Assembly: GCF_011761565.1 (NCBI RefSeq)
Contig: NZ_JAASRM010000001.1
Coordinates: 682,139-746,138 of the forward strand
From: Rhizomicrobium palustre
Lineage (GTDB): Bacteria; Pseudomonadota; Alphaproteobacteria; Micropepsales; Micropepsaceae
Reading direction: 5' to 3'
DNA: 64,000 nucleotides
Below the pieces are notes generated by a model that did not search any database, was not told the origin of the DNA, and saw only the letters and a program-made list of their open reading frames with translations. This document shows, piece by piece, positions 1 to 8,360 of the stretch; within the stretch, counting starts at the first letter, position 1, and each line of letters opens with the position of its first letter. The translations under genes were made by a program, and so were the position numbers.

Positions 1-180
1 GTCATCGGGATTCCCCCTGTTCCACCCCTCCGGCTTAGCGCATTTTTCCGGCTGTGGCAGGTGTTATTGGAAGGCGCGGCACGAGGGTTCCGGCACAGCC
101 CTATATCGGGGCGGATTAGCCCTGTATAAGGCCCCCGCCGCAGCCCGAAATCCCGCGGCCAGACAAGGTTAGAGCAGGCA

Positions 181-915
181 ATGGCGTTAAGATATTCCGT
201 GGTGGTGCCGGTCAAGGATGAGGCGGGCAATATCGCCCCCCTGGCCCGTGAGATCGCCGCGGCGATGGCGGGACTTGGCGATTACGAGATGATTTTCGTG
301 GATGACGGCTCGACCGATTCCACGCCCGATGAGCTTTTGGCCCTGAAGGGCGAAATCCGCACCCTGCGCGTCATCCGCCATGCCACCAATCTGGGCCAGA
401 GCCGGGGGGTGCGCACTGGCGTGCGCGCCGCCAAGGGCGAGATCATCGTCACGCTCGATGGCGACGGGCAGAACGACCCCGCCGACATCCCCAAGCTCCT
501 CGCCGAATTCACCGCCGCCAAAGCGCGCGGGGACGAGAGCCTGGGTCTGGTCGGGGGCGTGCGCGCCAAACGCAAGGACACCGCCTCGCGCCGCCTCGCC
601 TCTCGCCTTGCCAACAAAATCCGCGATGCGCTGCTGAACGATGGCGCCAAGGATTCAGGCTGCGGCCTGAAAGCCTTTAAGCGCGAGGCTTTCCTTGCCC
701 TGCCCTATTTCGATCACCTGCACCGCTTTCTCATCACCATGATGATCCGCGAGGGCTTTACGGTGGGCTTTGTCGATGTGAACCATCGCCCCCGCCTGCA
801 TGGCCAATCCAAATACACCAATTTCCACCGCATGCTGGTGGGCATCGACGATTTGATGGGTGTGCGCTGGCTGCAGCGGCGCATGCGCAAAAAGACCGAA
901 GCGAAGGAACTCTAA
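181..915 (+). CDS. Glycosyltransferase family 2 (polyprenyl-phosphate sugar transferase-like)
   Basis: A 244-residue GT-A glycosyltransferase of the dolichol-phosphate-mannose-synthase type. The N-terminal VVVPVKDEAGNI strand and loop, the VDDGSTD nucleotide-sugar motif near residue 41 and the DGDGQNDP metal/acceptor motif near residue 95 are all visible. No C-terminal membrane segments are seen, so it is the soluble form. These enzymes move a sugar from a nucleotide donor to a polyprenyl phosphate at the inner face of the cytoplasmic membrane. The stop codon overlaps the start of the next gene by one base, and that gene is a LAB_N membrane protein. This suggests a joint role in envelope lipid glycosylation (inference). 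Confidence 0.9.
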   Translation: MALRYSVVVPVKDEAGNIAPLAREIAAAMAGLGDYEMIFVDDGSTDSTPDELLALKGEIRTLRVIRHATNLGQSRGVRTGVRAAKGEIIVTLDGDGQNDPADIPKLLAEFTAAKARGDESLGLVGGVRAKRKDTASRRLASRLANKIRDALLNDGAKDSGCGLKAFKREAFLALPYFDHLHRFLITMMIREGFTVGFVDVNHRPRLHGQSKYTNFHRMLVGIDDLMGVRWLQRRMRKKTEAKEL

Positions 916-1250
916 TGCTGGATCAGTTTGCCCAATTCTTCGGGCTCCATTCAGGCGCGGATGTCCTCTGGCTGACCATCGGCTTCGGCGGGCAATTCCT
1001 GTTCGCCTCGCGCTTCTTTGTGCAGCTTTTCTATAGCGAGCGCGCCGGCAAGAGCGTGATGCCGATCGCCTTTTGGTATTTCAGCCTGGGCGGCGGGCTG
1101 ATCACCACCATCTATGCCTTGCATCTGGGCCATTCGGGCCTGCCCTTTTTGATGGGGCAAGTGGGCGGCCTTGTCGTTTATGTGCGCAATCTGATGCTGA
1201 TCTTTAAGGAAAAGGCCCGGGCGAAAGCGGAAATCCCGCCAGCGGCGTAA
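915..1250 (+). CDS. LAB_N domain membrane protein (lipid-A-disaccharide synthase N-terminal-like)
   Basis: A 111-residue protein with three predicted membrane segments. It matches the stand-alone 'lipid A biosynthesis N-terminal' (LAB_N) family: the FASRFFVQLFYSE stretch near residue 31 and the FWYFSLGGG motif near residue 53 are typical. These small proteins usually sit beside GT2 glycosyltransferases, as here, where the two genes overlap by one base. They are thought to act in export or modification of lipid-linked sugars in the inner membrane. The exact substrate cannot be told from sequence. Confidence 0.88.
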   Translation: MLDQFAQFFGLHSGADVLWLTIGFGGQFLFASRFFVQLFYSERAGKSVMPIAFWYFSLGGGLITTIYALHLGHSGLPFLMGQVGGLVVYVRNLMLIFKEKARAKAEIPPAA

Positions 1251-1348
1251 ACCGGCGCTTCCTGTAAAGGCTGTCGCGGCTTCGCGATTGACAATGTTAA
1301 CGCTCGTGCAGACACTCGCGCCCCTGGGGACCTCGCGGGGAGACGGTC

Positions 1349-1798
1349 ATGTCCGAACACCAACACACTGATGTGAATCTGCAAGTAGGCCGTAAGCGCA
1401 GCATGCTGCAGTTCCTGCCCTACTTCCTGCCGATTCTGATTCTTTACGTCCTTTTGGAGACGGTGGGGATCGATCTGAAGAAGGTTTACGGCCAGGGCGG
1501 CTATACCGTGACTTGGGGCGAAATCCTGCTGATCCTCTCGGCCGTGATGGCGCTGGCCGAGCAGCTCAAGGTCTCCAATCCGGGCATCGACAATACACTC
1601 GAAGCCCTCACCATGGTGGGGATGGGGGTGCTGCAGCTCGTGCTGTTCGTGCTGGGCGCGGCCGGGGTTGTGTATTTCGGCATGTTCGCCAAATCGGACT
1701 TCCTGGTGCAAACCTTTATCAGCCTGTCGGCCTCCATCGTGGCCGTGCTGATCAACGCCCGCACCCTGCGCCGCTCGATTGATTTCGCCGGCAATTAG
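1349..1798 (+). CDS. Hypothetical four-helix inner-membrane protein
   Basis: A 149-residue protein with a short polar N-terminus and about four hydrophobic segments, near residues 23-43, 55-70, 90-115 and 122-142. An SD-like GGGGAGA stretch precedes the ATG at 1349. I do not recognise a named family. It lies about 100 bases downstream of the GT2/LAB_N pair on the same strand but is probably a separate unit. No catalytic motif is visible. Confidence 0.7.
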   Translation: MSEHQHTDVNLQVGRKRSMLQFLPYFLPILILYVLLETVGIDLKKVYGQGGYTVTWGEILLILSAVMALAEQLKVSNPGIDNTLEALTMVGMGVLQLVLFVLGAAGVVYFGMFAKSDFLVQTFISLSASIVAVLINARTLRRSIDFAGN

Positions 1799-1841
1799 CC
1801 GGACGGCGATTTCGCCGGAAACGGAGCCCTAGCCGCGCCAG

Positions 1842-1945
1842 AAGGCGGGAAATTCAGCCCGCCTTGTGGCCCCCAAGACGCCCGGATCAGGGGCTGCGCC
1901 CTCGTGCCAGCCCCGAGAGTGGGGAAATTGCCTTTGGGCGTCTTG
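1842..1945 (+). other. Structured intergenic region with nested inverted repeats
   Basis: Three perfect inverted repeats lie between the membrane-protein gene and tRNA-Ser. An 8-bp stem spans 1842-1849/1858-1865. A 10-bp long-range pair, CAAGACGCCC at 1874-1883 with its complement at 1936-1945, encloses a third 6-bp stem at 1890-1895/1909-1914. The strand is uncertain. It could be a terminator region for the upstream gene or a small structured RNA. No known RNA family was recognised. Confidence 0.35.
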
Positions 1946-2023
1946 CTTTATCGGGCAAATGCGATAAACCCCTGCCCCCGGACTGGACGTGGCGGTACCC
2001 CTGCCCCGACCTATGCCGAAGAC

Positions 2024-2114
2024 GGACAGGTGGCCGAGCGGTTGAAGGCGCACGCCTGGAAAGTGTGTAAACGTTAATAGCGTTTCGAGGGTTCGAATCC
2101 CTCCCTGTCCGCCA
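2024..2114 (+). tRNA. tRNA-Ser (anticodon GGA)
   Basis: A class II tRNA with acceptor stem GGACAGG paired to CCTGTCC. The D-arm TGGCCGAGCGGTTGAAGGC is typical of serine tRNAs. The anticodon loop CTGGAAA gives GGA, which reads UCC/UCU. A long variable arm precedes the T-arm GGGTTCGAATCCC. Discriminator G and CCA are encoded and included in the span. Confidence 0.96.
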
Positions 2115-2155
2115 GCACTCCCCCTCCAGATTGCGCGGTAAGCCTTCGGTGGCGC

Positions 2156-3136
2156 TTAGAGCGTCAGTACGATCTTGCCGAAGCCGCCACCCTTTTCCAT
2201 CCGGCGATGCGCCTCTGCGGCTTGGGCCAGCGGGAAGGCGTGATCGAGGAGCGGGCGCAGCTTTCCCGCCGCAAAGAGCGGTAAGGCGCGCTCCGCGAAA
2301 CGCTGCACCATGGCCCGCTTCTCTTGAGGCGTACGCGACTTCATCACCGTGCCGACGAGGCGCAGGTGGTTGTGCAGCACCAGATTGAGCGGAATGACGG
2401 CGTCATTTTCACCGCTCAGGATGCCCACCTGCACCAGAACACCGCCCGGCTTCAGGCTGCGCAAGTTACGGGCGAGATAATCGCCACCGACAAAATCGAC
2501 GATCGCATCCACACCGGCACCGTTAGTCAGCGCGGCAATCTCGGCTTCAAAATCACTGGTCCGGTAATCGATGACCGCGTCGGCGCCAAGACCGAGAACA
2601 TCTTCGTGGCGGGCCGCAGAGGCGGTGGCGTAAACCACCGCGCCCAAGCTGTGCGCGAGCTGCACCGCCGCCGAGCCGATGCCGCCTGCCGCGCTATGGA
2701 TCAGCACGGACTGACCGGCCTTGACCCCAGCCAAATGCGAGACCGCTTCGACGGCGGTGACAAAGGACTCCATCACCGCGGCGGCTTGGTGAAAGCTCAT
2801 GCTATCCGGAATGGGCACGGCCATGGCGCGATCCACCCGGGCAAAAGCGCCATAACCGCCACCGCCCACAATCGCCATCACCCGCGCGCCAACCTCTATG
2901 TCTGTCACCGCATCCCCGATGGCGATCACCTCGCCCGCCACTTCCAGACCGAGCAGCGGGCTCTCGCCGAACTGCTGCGCACCATAGAAGCCGTTGCGCT
3001 GCAACAGATCGGCGCGATTGACACCCGCAGCACCAACCTTGACTAAGAGATCGCTGGGCCGGATTTGCGGAACAGGAACCTCGGCCAGATGCAGAACCTC
3101 TGCCGGACCGAATTCTTCATAGACGATGGCGCGCAT
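2156..3136 (-). CDS. NAD(P)H-quinone oxidoreductase (zinc-free MDR family)
   Basis: A medium-chain dehydrogenase/reductase of the quinone oxidoreductase (QOR/CrtA-like) branch, 326 residues from the chosen start. The QOR signature is visible: an N-terminal MRAIVYEEFGP, the LLQRNGFYG region and the Rossmann motif SAAGGIGSAAVQLA. No structural or catalytic zinc cysteines are present. The ATG at 3136 is chosen over a TTG 12 bases upstream because GAGG sits six bases before it. It lies directly downstream of a small gene starting at 3690. A LysR regulator diverges from that pair and is the likely controller. Confidence 0.9.
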   Translation of the reverse strand: MRAIVYEEFGPAEVLHLAEVPVPQIRPSDLLVKVGAAGVNRADLLQRNGFYGAQQFGESPLLGLEVAGEVIAIGDAVTDIEVGARVMAIVGGGGYGAFARVDRAMAVPIPDSMSFHQAAAVMESFVTAVEAVSHLAGVKAGQSVLIHSAAGGIGSAAVQLAHSLGAVVYATASAARHEDVLGLGADAVIDYRTSDFEAEIAALTNGAGVDAIVDFVGGDYLARNLRSLKPGGVLVQVGILSGENDAVIPLNLVLHNHLRLVGTVMKSRTPQEKRAMVQRFAERALPLFAAGKLRPLLDHAFPLAQAAEAHRRMEKGGGFGKIVLTL

Positions 3137-3144
3137 GGCTGACC

Positions 3145-3690
3145 TCAATAGCGGTTGGCAAGCGCGCGCCGGGCGATGCTGGCGGCAAACATAGGCGTTT
3201 CGCGGCGGTTATGATCGCCACCCGCATCCTGGCGCGCCTTGGCGGCATCCTCATAGGAAAGGCCGTGTTCATCGAGGAACGCCATGAACACATCGGTGGG
3301 ATGGGCGGTGACGCGATTGGTGTAGCGGGTACGCCCGCCCTCGATGGCTTCGGCGATCAGCTCCCACACCACATTGACCTGCGTGCGGCCATTGGCGGTG
3401 AAGACATCGGAAATCGAATTCATCCGGCAATAGGTCTTCTCGGCGACCTCGGCGACATAATGCTGGACGACCAAGCCAGAACCGATTTGCTCGACATTGA
3501 TGGACATGCGGCGGCCATCATCGGTGGTGGTAACCCCGGCTGCGATATGATCGGGCATGCAGCAGCGCTGGTATTCGGCTTCCGGCAGGGTGAACAGCCA
3601 ATCGGCAATATCGATCTTTTCCAGCGGGACATCGATCTCGGCACTATAGGCGGATTGCGACAGGATACGGTCTTTAAGAACGACAACCAT
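3145..3690 (-). CDS. Hypothetical protein, possibly SRPBCC/ketosteroid-type fold
   Basis: A 181-residue soluble protein. The ATG at 3690 is preceded by AAGGAG at normal spacing; the longer in-frame extension to 3978 runs into the LysR gene and is rejected. The layout (an alternating beta-strand middle with a charged C-terminal helix) resembles SRPBCC-like proteins, but no decisive motif is seen. It ends nine bases before the quinone oxidoreductase start, so the two form an operon divergent from the LysR gene at 3812. Function is unknown; co-regulation with a redox enzyme is the main clue. Confidence 0.75.
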   Translation of the reverse strand: MVVVLKDRILSQSAYSAEIDVPLEKIDIADWLFTLPEAEYQRCCMPDHIAAGVTTTDDGRRMSINVEQIGSGLVVQHYVAEVAEKTYCRMNSISDVFTANGRTQVNVVWELIAEAIEGGRTRYTNRVTAHPTDVFMAFLDEHGLSYEDAAKARQDAGGDHNRRETPMFAASIARRALANRY

Positions 3691-3811
3691 GTGTTTCTCC
3701 TTCGGCTTTGGGGAGGCCGAAACGACCCGCCCGACGCGAGAAAACATGCGATGCTGGTGCGCCGATGATAATGTCCGTCGTCTTTCAAACCGTTTTGCGC
3801 TGGACGCACAA

Positions 3812-4732
3812 ATGACCGATCCCCGTTTCGCCGAGCAGATGGCCATTTTTGTTGATGTCGTCCGCGGCGGCAGCTTTTCCAGCGCAGCACGGCGCCGGGC
3901 GGTGACACCATCCGCCATCATGCGCCAGATCGGAGCTATGGAGGAAAGCTTGGGCGTGCCGCTTCTGATCCGCTCCACCCGCGCCTTAGCCCTGACCGAT
4001 GCCGGTCAAAGGCTGTTCGAGCGGGCGCAGCATCTTCTCGACGCGCTGGCCGATACGCGCGCCGAAATCGCCGCCTTTGACGGCACGGTAGCAGGGGTGG
4101 TGCGAACAGCCTGCTTTCCCACCTTTGGCAAACGCTATGTCATTCCGGCGCTGGGCGGGTTGATGGCAAAACACCCCGGCCTCACGGCGGAGATCGACCT
4201 TACCGAAAAACTCGCCGATCCGGTTGCGGACCGTTTCGATGCCGTGATCCGCATCGGCGAGTTATCCGACAGTAGCTTGATCGCCACCAAGCTTGCCGAC
4301 CAGAAACGCTTATTGGTCGCCAGCCCTTCCTATCTGGATAGCAAAGGCACGCCTGCGGACGGGCCCGCGCTCTCAAAGCACGCGCTCATCGACAAACTGC
4401 ATGGCGCCGATCTTCTTGGCTGGAGCGATGTGCTGGGCCGCCCCGCGGGAAACGACGCACAGGACAAGGTTGCTTTTCGCTCCGATGATTTTGAGGCCAT
4501 GCGCTTAGCTGTGCTCGCGGGCATGGGTATTGGCCTGTTGCCGGATTGGGTGGTGGGACCAGATGTGCGCAGCGGCGCGCTGATCCGCCTTGGCCTTGGC
4601 GGCGAGATTTGGAACAGGCGGCCCGCCGGGATTTACCTCTTGCGCGCCCTCGCCAAACCCTCCGCCAAGCTCAGCGCCTTCATGACAGCTTTGCGCGAAC
4701 AGATCGGAACGCCGCCGAACTGGGAGCCGTAA
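3812..4732 (+). CDS. LysR-family transcriptional regulator
   Basis: A 306-residue LysR-type regulator. The winged helix-turn-helix is near residues 5-65 (FSSAARRRAVTPSAIMRQI), followed by the periplasmic-binding-protein-like effector domain. I use the ATG at 3812, because the family N-terminus begins about five residues before the helix-turn-helix. It diverges from the operon at 3690-2156 across a 121-bp gap. In this family that arrangement usually means the regulator controls the divergent genes from that gap. The effector is unknown. No perfect palindrome stands out in the gap. Confidence 0.92.
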   Translation: MTDPRFAEQMAIFVDVVRGGSFSSAARRRAVTPSAIMRQIGAMEESLGVPLLIRSTRALALTDAGQRLFERAQHLLDALADTRAEIAAFDGTVAGVVRTACFPTFGKRYVIPALGGLMAKHPGLTAEIDLTEKLADPVADRFDAVIRIGELSDSSLIATKLADQKRLLVASPSYLDSKGTPADGPALSKHALIDKLHGADLLGWSDVLGRPAGNDAQDKVAFRSDDFEAMRLAVLAGMGIGLLPDWVVGPDVRSGALIRLGLGGEIWNRRPAGIYLLRALAKPSAKLSAFMTALREQIGTPPNWEP

Positions 4733-4759
4733 TATAGTTCAGCGCCCTTTTGCGCCATT

Positions 4760-5118
4760 TCATCCCCTCACACACTGAAACTGATCCAGCATGCCGTCGG
4801 GGCGGCGGTGGAGGGCGCAGAGGCGTTCGCCACGCTGGAATTCGACGGCGTAAATGCTGGAATGCTGATCGCTATAGACGGGCGTTTGCAGCGGTTTCTG
4901 CCAGCCGATTTTTGCGGCCCGATCGCGTGATAGGTCATTTCGAGCGTGCCGCTCTGGCGGCGGATTTGGACAAGGCGCTCATACGGGGGAAACCGCCAGA
5001 TGCCGGGCAGCACGTTTCGGGCATCGACAGAGACGTGCTCAAGCTCTGCGCCAGGCGCGGGCTCACCCGCCAGGGCAGGCACAAGCGACAAGAGCAAAGC
5101 AGCTGCTGCGAACTGCAC
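4760..5118 (-). pseudogene. Small secreted protein with a probable frameshift
   Basis: Reading from GTG 5118, with GAGGG just upstream, gives a clear signal peptide (FAAAALLLSLVPALAGEP) and a sensible mature protein to about residue 65 (THE segment LEMTYHA). In that frame the rest becomes a low-complexity serine/alanine run ending at 4768. Shifting one base near the GGG/AAAAA tract at about 4911-4921 restores a normal sequence (KIGWQKPLQTPVYSD, then VEFQRGERLCALHRR) that ends at TGA 4760. The simplest reading is one protein of about 118 residues carrying a single-base loss or a sequencing error. The family is not recognised. The shorter version may be what is actually made. Confidence 0.6.
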
Positions 5119-5409
5119 GAAACCCTCGGCCCGGCGATAGAAGGCAAGGATATCATCCAGACAGGGCCGGGCCCCAACGCACTACTTCAGATTGTCCACC
5201 TCGGGACGGCCGAAGAGCATGGCGGGTTGCAAAACCACACACTCCCACCGCTTTTCACAGCCCAGTGCGGCAAACTGGCCTGCGCTGGGTGGCATTGGTT
5301 CCTAATATCTATTATTGTTCCAAAAAATGACGTGGCGGTGGGGGGAACGCGTGCCAGGATGGGCATTCGGTTTGTTGTTTTCGGGCGGTTTTGCTGCCGG
5401 ACTTTGTGA
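5119..5409. other. Intergenic region without a confident gene
   Basis: 291 bases between the small secreted gene and the FixL-like kinase. The middle (5300-5330) is AT-rich for this genome and could hold divergent promoters. Short ORFs on both strands lack family features. No FixK/FNR-type TTGAT-N4-ATCAA site was seen. Confidence 0.4.
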
Positions 5410-6558
5410 ATGGACATGAATTACAGCCCTCCCTGGCCAGAACAGGAACTTTCCCCCGACAGCCTGTTCGGGGCCCTGATGCGCACCGCCGTCGACGGCA
5501 TCATGGTGATCGACGAGACCGGTCTGATCCAAGCCTATAACGCAGCCTGCGTGCGCCTCTTCCAGTATAACGAGAATGAGGTTTTGGGGCATAACGTCCG
5601 TATGCTGATGCCCGAGCCCTATCGCAAGCAGCACGACAGCTATATCAGCAATTACAAACGTACCGGACAGGCGCGCATCCTGGGGATAGGGCGCGAGGTT
5701 TCCGGCCAGCGCCGCGATGGCAGCGTGTTTCCGATGTATCTCTCCGTCGGCGAAGGCCTGCTCTATGGCAAGCGCGTCTTTGTCGGCATCGTGCACGATC
5801 TTTCCGCGCTTTATGGCGAGCGCGAGGCCTATGAGGCGCGCCTGCTCTCCTTGCGCGAGGAGCTGGTGCACGTGGCCCGCGTCAGCGAGCTTGGACAGGT
5901 CTCCGCAGGCATCGCCCATGAGCTTAACCAGCCGCTCGCCGCGATGCTGAACTATGCCAATGCCGCCAAGCGCTTTGCCGCCGCTGGCAAGCCTGAGGAC
6001 ATGGAGAAGGTCCACGGCGTGCTCACCAAAGTCGCCGAGCAAGCCGAGCGCGCTGGCCAGATCGTCCGGCGGATGCGCGACTTCCTGGAAAAGCGCGCTG
6101 CCACGCGTGGCTTCGAAGACGTGGTGGTGATCGCCGAAGACGCCATGGCGCTGGGGCTGATAGGGGCGCGCGCCGCCAACGTAACAGCGCATTTCAAAGC
6201 CGAGCCAGCCCTGCCGCCGGTGATGGTGGACCGGGTGCAAATCCAGCAGGTGCTAGTGAACCTTTTGCGCAATGCCGTGGAAGCGATGAGCCAGAGCGAG
6301 AAACGCGAGCTGACGCTGGCGGTGACGCGGCTTGCCAATGGGCGGGTGGAAGTCACGGTCAAGGACAGCGGGCACGGCATCGCCGACGACATCGCGCGGC
6401 AGCTTTTCAAGCCTTTTGTCACCACCAAGGAACATGGCATGGGCATTGGGCTCGCGATCTCCAAATCGATCATCGAAGCCCATGGCGGCGAGCTGACAGC
6501 GGAGCCCAATCCCGGCGGCGGCACCATCTTCCGCTTCAGCGTGCCGACGGTGGAATAG
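5410..6558 (+). CDS. FixL-like oxygen-sensing PAS histidine kinase
   Basis: A 382-residue soluble kinase. A PAS domain spans about residues 17-135. It contains the FixL haem-pocket pattern: PYRKQHDSYI with candidate proximal haem ligand His75, then ILGIGREVSGQRRDG. A HisKA domain follows with GIAHELNQPLAAML and phospho-acceptor His170. The HATPase_c domain shows NLLRNAVEAM, KDSGHGIAD and GMGIGLAIS. The C-terminal kinase is of the FixL/NtrB-like HPK4 type. There is no transmembrane segment, so it is cytoplasmic, as with some FixL proteins. No fixJ-type response regulator lies next to it, so its partner must be elsewhere. Haem binding is inferred from the motif. Confidence 0.88.
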   Translation: MDMNYSPPWPEQELSPDSLFGALMRTAVDGIMVIDETGLIQAYNAACVRLFQYNENEVLGHNVRMLMPEPYRKQHDSYISNYKRTGQARILGIGREVSGQRRDGSVFPMYLSVGEGLLYGKRVFVGIVHDLSALYGEREAYEARLLSLREELVHVARVSELGQVSAGIAHELNQPLAAMLNYANAAKRFAAAGKPEDMEKVHGVLTKVAEQAERAGQIVRRMRDFLEKRAATRGFEDVVVIAEDAMALGLIGARAANVTAHFKAEPALPPVMVDRVQIQQVLVNLLRNAVEAMSQSEKRELTLAVTRLANGRVEVTVKDSGHGIADDIARQLFKPFVTTKEHGMGIGLAISKSIIEAHGGELTAEPNPGGGTIFRFSVPTVE

Positions 6559-6560
6559 GC

Positions 6561-7316
6561 CTATAATACCTGCCCCGCCTCATAAGCTGTTCCCGTCCAG
6601 CTCATCGGGGTGACGGTGAAGGCGGGGCCGGTGACATCGATCAGGTTATAACCGGCAGCGCCGGCGCGCTCGCGATCGGAGAGCGCGGTGTTGGCGCATA
6701 ATTCGCACACAGATGATCCCGCCGCCGCGAGACAGGTTTTAGAGGTGCGATGCAGATGGCCATGCAGAAGCAGGCTCATACCTGCGGCCGCAAGACTCTT
6801 GAAGGCTTCCGGGCCATGGCTGGTGGCGGAGCGCTGCGGGTCCAGCGCATGCGGGCGCAGGGGATGATGGGCGGCGACGATGCCGAGCTTTCCCGCGGGT
6901 TTCTGCTTTAATAAGGCTTCCACCGGTTCGAGGCGCGCGCGCGGCGCGGTGCCAAGGGACCAATCGCCGAAGCGGAAAGCCGCCACGGTGTTGAGCCCCA
7001 CCACCAGCACATCCTCCGTCTCGATAAAGAGCGGCTGACCGGCAAGGTACTCGGCGAAACGGGCAAAGGGGCGCGCGAAGGTATCGGCCACCGGCACATC
7101 GTGATTGCCCGGCACCACCAAGCGCCGCGCGGGCATGGCCGAGAGAAGCTCCAAGGCGGCGCGATATTCGCGGTTGCGCCCCCTTCTGGTCAGATCCCCC
7201 GTAACAATGAGAAGATCGGGTTTGGCCGCGTTCACGCTGGCAGCCAAAGCCTCGGCCTGCCCTGGTGTTTTGGCCGGGCAATGCAGATCGGAAAGATGCG
7301 CGATACGGGTCGGCAA
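6561..7316 (-). CDS. Metallophosphoesterase (CpdA/Icc-like)
   Basis: A 251-residue calcineurin-like phosphoesterase. All metal motifs are present in order: HLSDLHC near residue 7, GDLTRRGR near residue 41, PGNHDVP near residue 69, AAHHPLRPH near residue 150 and HGHLHR near residue 190. This is the class III cyclic-nucleotide phosphodiesterase layout, though other phosphodiester substrates are possible. Translation starts at TTG 7316, with AAGGGGG upstream. It ends two bases from the convergent kinase gene and diverges from the lipid-kinase gene at 7401. Confidence 0.9.
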   Translation of the reverse strand: MPTRIAHLSDLHCPAKTPGQAEALAASVNAAKPDLLIVTGDLTRRGRNREYRAALELLSAMPARRLVVPGNHDVPVADTFARPFARFAEYLAGQPLFIETEDVLVVGLNTVAAFRFGDWSLGTAPRARLEPVEALLKQKPAGKLGIVAAHHPLRPHALDPQRSATSHGPEAFKSLAAAGMSLLLHGHLHRTSKTCLAAAGSSVCELCANTALSDRERAGAAGYNLIDVTGPAFTVTPMSWTGTAYEAGQVL

Positions 7317-7400
7317 AACGCCCCCTTAGGAAAAGTTCAGCGCGAAGGCTTCCTCGCGCGTTGTGCAGAAGGAATAGTAGCAAGACTTCGCTGAGGGCAC

Positions 7401-8318
7401 ATGGTTCCTGAACGCATAGATTTGAAAGCCGCCAAAATCGGCGCCGTGGTCAACCGCTCCTCCGGCAGCGCGGATATGGCCGCTGGAGCCACCATGCTGG
7501 CGATTTTGGACGAGGCCGGGATCAAGCCCGCCGCCATGGAAGCCGTGCATGGCAGCGAGGTCGATGCGGCGCTGACCAAGTTGGCGGCGAGCGATCTCGA
7601 CGTGCTGATCGTGCTGGGCGGGGACGGCACCATCCGCACCGCGGCGGAAAAATGTTCCAAATCCGGGATGGGCTTCATCGCATTGCCTGGCGGCACCATG
7701 AATATGTTGCCACGCGCGCTTTACGGCGAGCAAAGCTGGCCGGATGCCTTGCGCGAAACCGTGGCGGCGCCTGCTATTGCCCATATCGGGGCCGGCGAGG
7801 TGGAAGGTCACCGCTTTTTCTGCGCTGGAATTTTCGGGCCGCCCGCCCATTGGGCCGAAGCGCGAGAAGCCTTGCGGGAGAGCCGCGTATCGGAAGCCTT
7901 CCGGCGCGCCATCAATGCCTGGCGGCGCAGTTTTTCAGGACGCATCCGCTATAGTTTCAGCCTGGGCAAATTGCATAAGGCCACCGCCGTGTCGGTGATC
8001 TGCCCCTTGATCTCCAAGGTGATGCCTTCGGATGCGCCCGCGCTGGAAGCCGCGGCGCTCACCACTCGCGATCTTGGCGAAGCGTTTTCACTGGCGCTGT
8101 CGGGACTCTTCGCCGATTGGCGGCTGGCGGCACAGGTGAGGGCGGTAGCGACGCGCGAGCTTCTCTTGACGGCGCGACGGCCCATTCCGGCCTTGCTCGA
8201 TGGCGAGCGCGTGACCCTGCCCCGCACCACCGAAGTGCGCTTTGTGCCCAACGCTTTCAAGGCGCTGGTGCCGCAAACCTCGCCCGTTCTGGCCGCGCGG
8301 CATGAGGAGGCGGTGTAA
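7401..8318 (+). CDS. Diacylglycerol-kinase-family lipid kinase
   Basis: A 305-residue protein with the DAGK/sphingosine-kinase catalytic domain. The nucleotide-binding GGDGTIRTAAE motif is near residue 75 and LPGGTMNML follows near residue 95. The C-terminal beta-sandwich half is typical of YegS/DgkB-type soluble lipid kinases. It would phosphorylate a membrane lipid such as diacylglycerol. It is divergent from the metallophosphoesterase, and a hairpin repeat follows its stop codon. The substrate cannot be fixed from sequence. Confidence 0.88.
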   Translation: MVPERIDLKAAKIGAVVNRSSGSADMAAGATMLAILDEAGIKPAAMEAVHGSEVDAALTKLAASDLDVLIVLGGDGTIRTAAEKCSKSGMGFIALPGGTMNMLPRALYGEQSWPDALRETVAAPAIAHIGAGEVEGHRFFCAGIFGPPAHWAEAREALRESRVSEAFRRAINAWRRSFSGRIRYSFSLGKLHKATAVSVICPLISKVMPSDAPALEAAALTTRDLGEAFSLALSGLFADWRLAAQVRAVATRELLLTARRPIPALLDGERVTLPRTTEVRFVPNAFKALVPQTSPVLAARHEEAV

Positions 8319-8352
8319 CGTCTGGATGGCCGGGTCAAGCCCGGCCATGACG
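8319..8352. repeat. Palindromic intergenic hairpin (GGCCGGG...CCCGGCC type)
   Basis: A perfect 9-bp inverted repeat, ATGGCCGGG (8326-8334) and CCCGGCCAT (8340-8348) with a TCAAG loop, extended by CGTC/GACG on the outside. It sits exactly between two convergent genes. Elements of this sequence are common dispersed intergenic hairpins in alphaproteobacteria (recalled, not searched). It may act as a bidirectional terminator. Confidence 0.6.
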
Positions 8353-8360
8353 ATGGAAAA

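Noticed and set aside
4750-5409. Plus-strand 219-codon open frame over the small secreted gene
   Set aside because: Its protein is low in family features, lacks a ribosome-binding site and is antisense to a minus-strand gene with a clear signal peptide.
5119-5409. FixK/FNR box in front of the FixL-like kinase
   Set aside because: No TTGAT-N4-ATCAA or near match was found by eye in the gap.
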